A stretch of 64,000 nucleotides of DNA from Planococcus versutus (GTDB lineage: Bacteria > Bacillota > Bacilli > Bacillales_A > Planococcaceae): assembly GCF_001186155.3 (NCBI RefSeq), contig NZ_CP016540.2, positions 2,024,001 to 2,088,000 of the forward strand, read 5' to 3'. Numbering within the stretch: the first letter of the stretch is position 1; each line of letters begins with the position of its first letter. Below, one piece after another: positions 57,910 to 64,000 of this stretch. Made by a program: the position numbers and the translations under genes. The notes below the pieces were generated by a model, which ran no database searches, was not told the DNA's origin, and worked only from the letters and a program-made list of their open reading frames with translations.

Positions 57910-60900
57910 CTAGAATAAAGACAGCTGATTGGCATCAGGCATTCCTTCTAAGCATCCGTGGTCATCCATATATTCGATGATGGTTTTTGAAACACGTCCA
58001 CGTTGCTGAAGATCTTCTTTCGATAAAAATTCTCCATGCTCACGTGCAGCAACGATTGATTTTGCAGCATTCGTCCCAAGTCCTGGGATAGCATTAAATG
58101 GTGGAATCAAGCTTTTGCCTTCAATAATAAATTGATCCGCAGATGATTTATACAAGTCAACTTTTTGGAACGTATATCCTCGTTCAATCATTTCAAGCGT
58201 CAGTTCCATAACCGTCAATAAGTTTTTTTCTTTGGTTGACGCTTCTAATCCTTTAGAATTGATTTCATCAAGTACTGAGCGAATCGATTGTGAACCTTTC
58301 GCCATGGCGTTAACATCAAAGTCTTCTGCACGAACGGTAAAGTATGCTGCGTAGTACAGTATAGGAAAATGCACTTTGAAATATGCAATCCGTACAGCCA
58401 TCAAAACATAAGCCGCCGCATGAGCTTTTGGAAACATGTACTTAATTTTTTTACACGATTCGATATACCAATTGGGTACACCTTCTTTTTTCATAGCTTC
58501 TTCAAACTCGGGTGTTAGTCCTTTTCCTTTACGAACAGATTCCATAATTTTAAATGCAAGTGAAGATTCGAGTCCTTGATAAATCAAATAAACCATGATG
58601 TCATCTCGACAGCCGATTACATCGGATAGCTGACAGGTACCGTTTTGAATCAGTTCTTGTGCGTTGCTCAACCACACATCTGTCCCATGAGACAGTCCAG
58701 AAATCTGAACTAATTCTGAAAACGTATTCGGTTTTGTTTCTTCAAGCATTTGACGGACAAAACGCGTACCAAACTCAGGGATACCTAGTGTACCGGTTTT
58801 GCAGCCAATTTGCTCTTTTGTCACACCAAGTGTTTCTGGCCCTGCAAAAATTTTCATCACTTCTGGATCATCTGTTGGAATAGTTTTTGGGTCTATCCCG
58901 GAAAGATCTTGCAGCATACGAATCACTGTTGGATCATCGTGTCCGAGTATATCGAGCTTCAATAAATTGTCATGAATCGAATGGAAATCAAAATGAGTTG
59001 TCTTCCATTCAGAATCTTGAGCATCCGCTGGAAACTGTATCGGTGAGAAATCATAGATATCCATATAGTCTGGAACCACGATGATTCCTCCTGGATGCTG
59101 TCCCGTACTACGCTTAACACCCGAACATCCTTGCACTAAGCGGTCAATTTCTGCTCCCCGCATCGTCAAGTCTCGGTCGTTTGCATAGCCACGAACATAA
59201 CCATAAGCTGTTTTCTCTGCAACTGTTCCGATTGTCCCTGCACGGAACACATTGTCTTCTCCAAACAGTTCTTTTGTATAGTTATGCGCTTTTGACTGAT
59301 ACTCACCACTAAAGTTCAAATCGATATCGGGAACTTTGTCTCCTTTAAATCCTAAAAACGTTTCAAATGGAATGTCTTGCCCTTCTTTTTGATAAGGCAC
59401 ATCACATTCCGGACAATTTTTATCCTTCAAATCAAATCCAGAGCCAACCGAACCATCATCGAAAAACTCAGATTTTTTGCATTTCCTGCAAATATAATGC
59501 GGTGGCAAAGGATTGACTTCGGTAATTTCCGTTAACGTAGCAACCAGTGATGACCCAACCGAACCACGCGAACCAACCAAATAACCATCGTCTAACGATT
59601 TTTTCACCAATTTATGAGAAATCAAATAAATAACCGCAAAGCCATGTCCAATAATGGATTTCAATTCTTTTTCAATACGTGCTTCGACAATATCAGGTAA
59701 AGGAGAACCATATATTTGTTGTGCCATATTGTAACTGAGTTCTCGAACTTCTTCGTCTGCACCTTCGATTTTTGGCGTATACAACTCGTCTTTAATTGGT
59801 TTAACTACATCAATCATCTCAGAAATTTTCAAAGAGTTGTCCACAACTAGTTCGTGTGCTGTCTCACTTCCAAGAAAATCAAAAGCGTCTAGCATCTCAT
59901 TGGTTGTTCTAAAATGGACTTTTGGTAATTTAGTCCGGTTGAGTGGATTGGCTCCACCTTGGGAACCGATTAACACTTGTCGGAATATGGCATCGGTTTC
60001 ATCTAAATAATGCACGTTTCCTGTTGCCACTAACGGTATTTCTAATTTGCGACTGACTTTTACCAGCTTGCGAATAATGTCCTCTAGGTTCCATTCATCC
60101 CGAATCATTTCACGTTCGATTAAATGCGAATACACTTCTTTTGGATGAACTTCTAAATAATCGTAAAATTGCGCGGCTTTCTCAACTTCTTCCATTGACT
60201 TTTGCATAACCGCTTCAAAAACTTCCCCTTTATCACAGCCAGAACCAACTAGCAGTCCACTTCGATGCTTTTGCAATAACGATCGTGGAATACGAGGGAC
60301 GCGGTAGAAATAATCAATGTGTGAAGCAGATACTAATTTGAAAAGATTTTTCAGCCCTTCGTCATTTTGAGCCAATAACGTACAATGCGTGGGTCGCGAA
60401 CGTTTATAAGCATCCCCACTACCAACATAATCATTGATTTGATCGTGATACAAGATGCCTTTTTTATCTGCTTCTTTTAGCAAATGCGTCAGTAAATAAG
60501 AAGTCGCTTCCGTATCATAAATTGCACGGTGATGTTGCGTTAAATCGATCCCAAATTTCTTCGCTAAGGTGTTTAGTCGATGATTTTTAAGTTCAGGATG
60601 AAGCATACGCGCTAATTCTAATGTATCGATGGTAGAGTGTTTGGTTTCAATACCGAATTTTTTATAGCATACATATAAAAAGCCCATATCGAATGAAGCA
60701 TTATGCGCGACCATAATATGGTCGCCTGCCCAATCGTGGTAGTTGCGAATAACTTCTTCTACTTCCGGTGCATTTTTGACCATATCGTCTGTGATCCCAG
60801 TCAAATCAATGGTGGTTGATGACAACTCATGATGTGGATTAGCAAAACTTTCGAATTTATCGATAATTTGCCCACCTTTAATTTTTACAGCTGCCAACTC

Positions 60901-62217
60901 AATGATTGTGTCGTAAACTGCAGATAAACCGGTAGTTTCTAAGTCAAAAACAACGAAGGTCTCGTCTTCTAATAGGACGTGGCGTTCACCATGTGCAATT
61001 GGCACACCATCATCAACTAAATTAGCTTCCAAGCCGAATATCGCTTTAATGCCATGCTTTTTACTCGCTGCATAGGCATCAGGAAATGATTGTACACCAG
61101 CATGATCTGTAATGGCGATTGCCGGATGTCCCCATTTAGCCGCTTGGCTAACGAGTGACTCGACAGATGAAACAGCATCCATTTGACTCATGGGTGTATG
61201 CAAATGAAGCTCCACACGTTTTTCTTCAGCAGTGTCCCGTCGAAGCTCTGGTTTAATCTCGACAATATCTTGCGCCATCATGACCAAGTCACGAACAAAT
61301 GTATCGGTTTGAATCGAGCCACGCGCTTTGAGCCACATTCCTTTTTTAGCATTGGCCATCAATGCGGCATCTTCTTTATCGCGCGAGAACATCTTGACCA
61401 AAATCGAATCGGTGTAATCTGTAATCTTCACGGTCAATAAAGAACGTCCACTTCGAAGTTCTCGCACTTCTGCATCAAAAACATATCCTTCAATTGTAAC
61501 TCGACGCTCTTCATCCACAATTGATTTAATATCCACAATATATTCATCCGGCTTGATTGCCGTGCCCATTTGGAATGGACCTGAAGGCGCTCCATTTTCT
61601 TTTTGATGGGTTTCTCGTTTTTTCATATCGGACAATGCTTTTTGAGCCATAGCTTCTTCTTCACGAAGACGTTCGGCCATGAAGGCTTCGTGAGCAGCTT
61701 CTTGATTTTCGTCTGACAATTGAAAATCGATGGCTACATGCGGAAAACCAAACTGGCGATAAACGCCTGCTAATTTGTCGCTATATTTTGATTTTAATGC
61801 CATCATTTCGTGTTCGTGGCTACATTGCAATAGAAGTTTATTGCCATTCCACACAGGCTTTTGTGACAATAATCTTTCGCGTAATGGCGGTGCCATATCC
61901 GCCAACTCTTCAACTGCGTATTTCCAATAAGACAACACTTCGGTTTCCTCTGCCGTTTGTTGTACTGTTTCAATACTCAATTGAACAGAAGCTATCGGAG
62001 AAAATGTACTATACAATCGTTGTTTTAATAATAAATACAAATCAATCGGTAGGATATTCTTTAGTTTCACAAGAAATTTCCAAGACCGCTCTTTTTTATG
62101 GACAGTCATTCGTGTTAATTCAGCTTTTTCAAAAAAAGGCATATGCAAATCGTCTGTTAAGTTGAGATGTTGAAGCAGCATTTTGAATCGCATTTTGGAG
62201 TCTTGCTCGTTTGTCAT
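57910..62217 (-). CDS. polC: DNA polymerase III alpha subunit PolC
   Basis: A 1435-residue PolC, the Gram-positive replicase. An N-terminal domain and OB fold lead to a PHP domain ([17 protein letters not shown]) split by a DEDD proofreading exonuclease ([12 protein letters not shown]). Later come a zinc-finger segment (CRKCKK...CPEC), the polymerase palm with [11 protein letters not shown] and the helix-hairpin-helix near the end ([14 protein letters not shown]). The ATG at 62217 follows AAGGAG. It stands between proS and rimP as in most Bacilli. Confidence 0.98.
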   Translation of the reverse strand: MTNEQDSKMRFKMLLQHLNLTDDLHMPFFEKAELTRMTVHKKERSWKFLVKLKNILPIDLYLLLKQRLYSTFSPIASVQLSIETVQQTAEETEVLSYWKYAVEELADMAPPLRERLLSQKPVWNGNKLLLQCSHEHEMMALKSKYSDKLAGVYRQFGFPHVAIDFQLSDENQEAAHEAFMAERLREEEAMAQKALSDMKKRETHQKENGAPSGPFQMGTAIKPDEYIVDIKSIVDEERRVTIEGYVFDAEVRELRSGRSLLTVKITDYTDSILVKMFSRDKEDAALMANAKKGMWLKARGSIQTDTFVRDLVMMAQDIVEIKPELRRDTAEEKRVELHLHTPMSQMDAVSSVESLVSQAAKWGHPAIAITDHAGVQSFPDAYAASKKHGIKAIFGLEANLVDDGVPIAHGERHVLLEDETFVVFDLETTGLSAVYDTIIELAAVKIKGGQIIDKFESFANPHHELSSTTIDLTGITDDMVKNAPEVEEVIRNYHDWAGDHIMVAHNASFDMGFLYVCYKKFGIETKHSTIDTLELARMLHPELKNHRLNTLAKKFGIDLTQHHRAIYDTEATSYLLTHLLKEADKKGILYHDQINDYVGSGDAYKRSRPTHCTLLAQNDEGLKNLFKLVSASHIDYFYRVPRIPRSLLQKHRSGLLVGSGCDKGEVFEAVMQKSMEEVEKAAQFYDYLEVHPKEVYSHLIEREMIRDEWNLEDIIRKLVKVSRKLEIPLVATGNVHYLDETDAIFRQVLIGSQGGANPLNRTKLPKVHFRTTNEMLDAFDFLGSETAHELVVDNSLKISEMIDVVKPIKDELYTPKIEGADEEVRELSYNMAQQIYGSPLPDIVEARIEKELKSIIGHGFAVIYLISHKLVKKSLDDGYLVGSRGSVGSSLVATLTEITEVNPLPPHYICRKCKKSEFFDDGSVGSGFDLKDKNCPECDVPYQKEGQDIPFETFLGFKGDKVPDIDLNFSGEYQSKAHNYTKELFGEDNVFRAGTIGTVAEKTAYGYVRGYANDRDLTMRGAEIDRLVQGCSGVKRSTGQHPGGIIVVPDYMDIYDFSPIQFPADAQDSEWKTTHFDFHSIHDNLLKLDILGHDDPTVIRMLQDLSGIDPKTIPTDDPEVMKIFAGPETLGVTKEQIGCKTGTLGIPEFGTRFVRQMLEETKPNTFSELVQISGLSHGTDVWLSNAQELIQNGTCQLSDVIGCRDDIMVYLIYQGLESSLAFKIMESVRKGKGLTPEFEEAMKKEGVPNWYIESCKKIKYMFPKAHAAAYVLMAVRIAYFKVHFPILYYAAYFTVRAEDFDVNAMAKGSQSIRSVLDEINSKGLEASTKEKNLLTVMELTLEMIERGYTFQKVDLYKSSADQFIIEGKSLIPPFNAIPGLGTNAAKSIVAAREHGEFLSKEDLQQRGRVSKTIIEYMDDHGCLEGMPDANQLSLF

Positions 62218-62365
62218 AATTATCTCCTTCATGGTAGTGATTTAAGAAAATCTATTCTGAAGAAACTGCTACAGAATATACTGCGTGTAGAAACGACTAA
62301 AAGTATATTAATCGTTAAAGAGTAAGATACAAACTATAAGTTACCTCTTCTAAAGCGGGTAGAAA

Positions 62366-62398
62366 AAGAAAGGAAAGCACATACTGTGCTTTCCTTTC
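62366..62398 (-). terminator. Terminator of proS
   Basis: GAAAGGAAAGCACA / TGTGCTTTCCTTTC 14-bp stem with a 3-base loop, followed by a T-rich tail on the minus strand. Confidence 0.9.
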
Positions 62399-62417
62399 AT
62401 CATATCAGATTTCACTG

Positions 62418-64000
62418 TTATTTTTTAAAGAACTGCTGTATTTTCTCAAGTACTTCGTCACGCGTCCATTCAAATGTTTCACCTGTACGACGTATTTTCA
62501 CTTCCAAAATTCCTTCAGCTGCTTTTTTACCAATAGTGATTCGAATTGGTAAGCCAATCAAATCTGCGTCAGTGAATTTTACTCCAGCGCGTTCTTTGCG
62601 ATCATCTAATAATACTTCGTACCGATTATTTTTTAACAAAGCATAAAGTTCTTCACCAAGTTCACGCTGGACATCGTCTTTAACGTTTACAGGCACAAGA
62701 TGCACTTCATATGGCGCGACAATATTTGGCCACGTAAAGCCATCATCATCTTGAAATTGTTCAGCTACTGCAGCCAGAACACGTGACACACCAATGCCAT
62801 AACAACCCATAATATAAGGCATTGCTTTGCCTTGGTCGTTCAGAAACGTTCCTTTTAACGGAATGCTATAAGTTGTCCCTAATTTAAAGATATGGCCAAC
62901 TTCGATTCCTTTCGCAAACTGAATTGTTCCTTGACCGTCCGGAGAAGCATCGCCTTCTTGGATAAAGCGCAAGTCATGAAAAGCGGGTACCGTAAAGTCT
63001 TTACCAGGCGTAACATTTTTATAATGGTAGCCACTTTCGTTAGCTCCTGCAATCCCATTTACAATGTTTTCCACTGCATGGTCAGCAAACAATCGAATAT
63101 CTCCCGGCAAATTGATAGGTCCAAGCGAACCGATATCACAATCTAATAAGTGCTGTACCTCTTCTGGAGTTGCCATTTCAACAACTGTAGCACCTGTAGC
63201 GTGTTTTACTTTAACATCATTGACTTCGTGATCGCCTCTTGCTAAAACGATGACCAGTTCATCATCTGCTTTGAACACCATTGTTTTGATGCATTTGTCA
63301 GCAGTTGTTTGGAAAAATTCTGCTATATCTGCAATGGTGTTTTTGCCTGGAGTTGCAACTTTTTCCATCGCTCTAGCTGTTTCGTCTGAAACTGGGTACG
63401 TCACGTTAACTGCAGCCATTTCAATGTTCGCAGCATATGAAGATGTATCCGAATAAGCAATTGTATCTTCGCCGATTTCCGACAACACCATAAATTCATG
63501 ATTGTCTTTTCCGCCAATTGCACCGGAATCTGCAATAACTGCACGGAAATTTAACCCAAGACGTGTAAAAATATTCTTATATGCTTGCATCATGACGTCA
63601 TATGTTTCGTCTAAGCTTTCAGATGTCGCATGGAATGAATAAGCATCTTTCATCAAGAATTCACGGCCACGCAATAAACCAAAGCGTGGACGTTTTTCAT
63701 CTCTAAACTTTGATTGAATTTGAAATAAATTTAACGGTAATTTCTTGTATGATTTGATTTCATCACGCAATAAGCTGGTAATGACTTCTTCGTGTGTCGC
63801 ACCAAGTGCAAATTCACGATCATTGCGATCTTTCAAACGCATTAATTCGTCACCGTACGTATACCAACGACCAGATTCTTGCCACAACTCTGCTTGTTGA
63901 AGTGCTGGCATAAAAATTTCGACGCTATTAGCTGCTTCCATTTCTTCACGAATAACCGTTTCAACTTTTTGGAGAACACGTTTGCCTAATGGTAAAAACG
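62418..64000 (-). CDS. proS: Prolyl-tRNA synthetase (5' end outside window)
   Basis: The frame stays open to base 64000, so the start is beyond the window; 526 residues are visible. Upstream of an internal ATG at 63941 the frame reads [13 protein letters not shown], typical of ProRS. Class II motif 2 lies at [21 protein letters not shown] (partly), then an inserted YbaK-like editing domain of about 180 residues, motif 3 near [18 protein letters not shown], and the anticodon-binding domain. This is the bacterial-type enzyme with editing insert. It charges tRNA-Pro. Confidence 0.97.
   Translation of the reverse strand, partial: FLPLGKRVLQKVETVIREEMEAANSVEIFMPALQQAELWQESGRWYTYGDELMRLKDRNDREFALGATHEEVITSLLRDEIKSYKKLPLNLFQIQSKFRDEKRPRFGLLRGREFLMKDAYSFHATSESLDETYDVMMQAYKNIFTRLGLNFRAVIADSGAIGGKDNHEFMVLSEIGEDTIAYSDTSSYAANIEMAAVNVTYPVSDETARAMEKVATPGKNTIADIAEFFQTTADKCIKTMVFKADDELVIVLARGDHEVNDVKVKHATGATVVEMATPEEVQHLLDCDIGSLGPINLPGDIRLFADHAVENIVNGIAGANESGYHYKNVTPGKDFTVPAFHDLRFIQEGDASPDGQGTIQFAKGIEVGHIFKLGTTYSIPLKGTFLNDQGKAMPYIMGCYGIGVSRVLAAVAEQFQDDDGFTWPNIVAPYEVHLVPVNVKDDVQRELGEELYALLKNNRYEVLLDDRKERAGVKFTDADLIGLPIRITIGKKAAEGILEVKIRRTGETFEWTRDEVLEKIQQFFKK

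Overview
The window is a conserved housekeeping stretch of a low-to-moderate GC Gram-positive chromosome of the order Bacillales. Gene content, gene order, AGGAGG-type ribosome binding sites and T-tailed hairpin terminators all fit. The order largely follows the Bacillus subtilis segment that runs from tkt/lexA through glnRA, hfq-miaA, mutLS, ricA, ymdB-rny, recA-cinA-pgsA, the ymfF-ymfK cluster, spoIIIE, rnjB, asd, pnp and rpsO to infB-nusA-rimP-polC-proS. Sporulation genes that B. subtilis carries inside these intervals (sirA/yneE, cotE, spoVS, dpaAB) are absent here. A surface protein with SLH domains lies at the left end. Together this suggests a non-sporulating member of the Planococcaceae/Caryophanaceae, such as Planococcus or Planomicrobium. 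That placement is an inference from synteny, not from a search.

Layout. 1-5.3 kb: the end of a metallophosphoesterase-SLH surface protein, then a small acid/lipid metabolism group (thiolase, HMG-CoA lyase, membrane-anchored hydrolase). 5.4-10.4 kb: yneF, tkt, ynzC and the divergent SOS pair yneA-yneB/lexA with four LexA-box-like sites. 10.4-12.3 kb: a methyltransferase and three small unrecognised proteins. 12.4-15.5 kb: glnR-glnA with GlnR boxes, and a frameshifted ynbB. 15.6-18.9 kb: a TRIC-type membrane protein, a rhodanese, hfq-miaA and a lipase-like hydrolase. 19-28.2 kb: mutL, mutS, ricA, a miaB remnant, ymdB, rny and recA. 28.4-35.4 kb: cinA, pgsA, a RodZ-like protein, ymfK and the ymfI-ymfH-ymfF set linked to EF-P modification. 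35.5-41.1 kb: a nucleoside ABC importer (nupNOPQ-like) behind a GntR regulator. 41.3-50.5 kb: the SpoIIIE/FtsK translocase, RNase J2, asd, an M16 peptidase, PNPase and S15. 50.6-64 kb: the ribF-truB-rbfA-ylxP-infB-ylxQ-ylxR-nusA-rimP translation/transcription operon, polC and the 3' part of proS.

Functional themes are DNA repair and SOS (lexA, yneA, yneB, recA, mutS, mutL), RNA turnover and processing (hfq, rny, ricA, rnjB, pnp, ylxR), translation (infB, rimP, rbfA, rpsO, truB, miaA, proS, EF-P modification) and nitrogen control (glnRA).

No tRNA, rRNA, CRISPR array, insertion sequence or prophage was found. The most unusual non-genic signal is an interspersed repeat family at three intergenic sites (about 16.7, 23.6 and 27.05 kb). 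Its units fold as nested hairpins whose stems differ in sequence but keep base pairing. Other points for a second look are an apparent AUA start for yneA behind a perfect ribosome binding site, a 3' relic of miaB, and the frameshift in ynbB.
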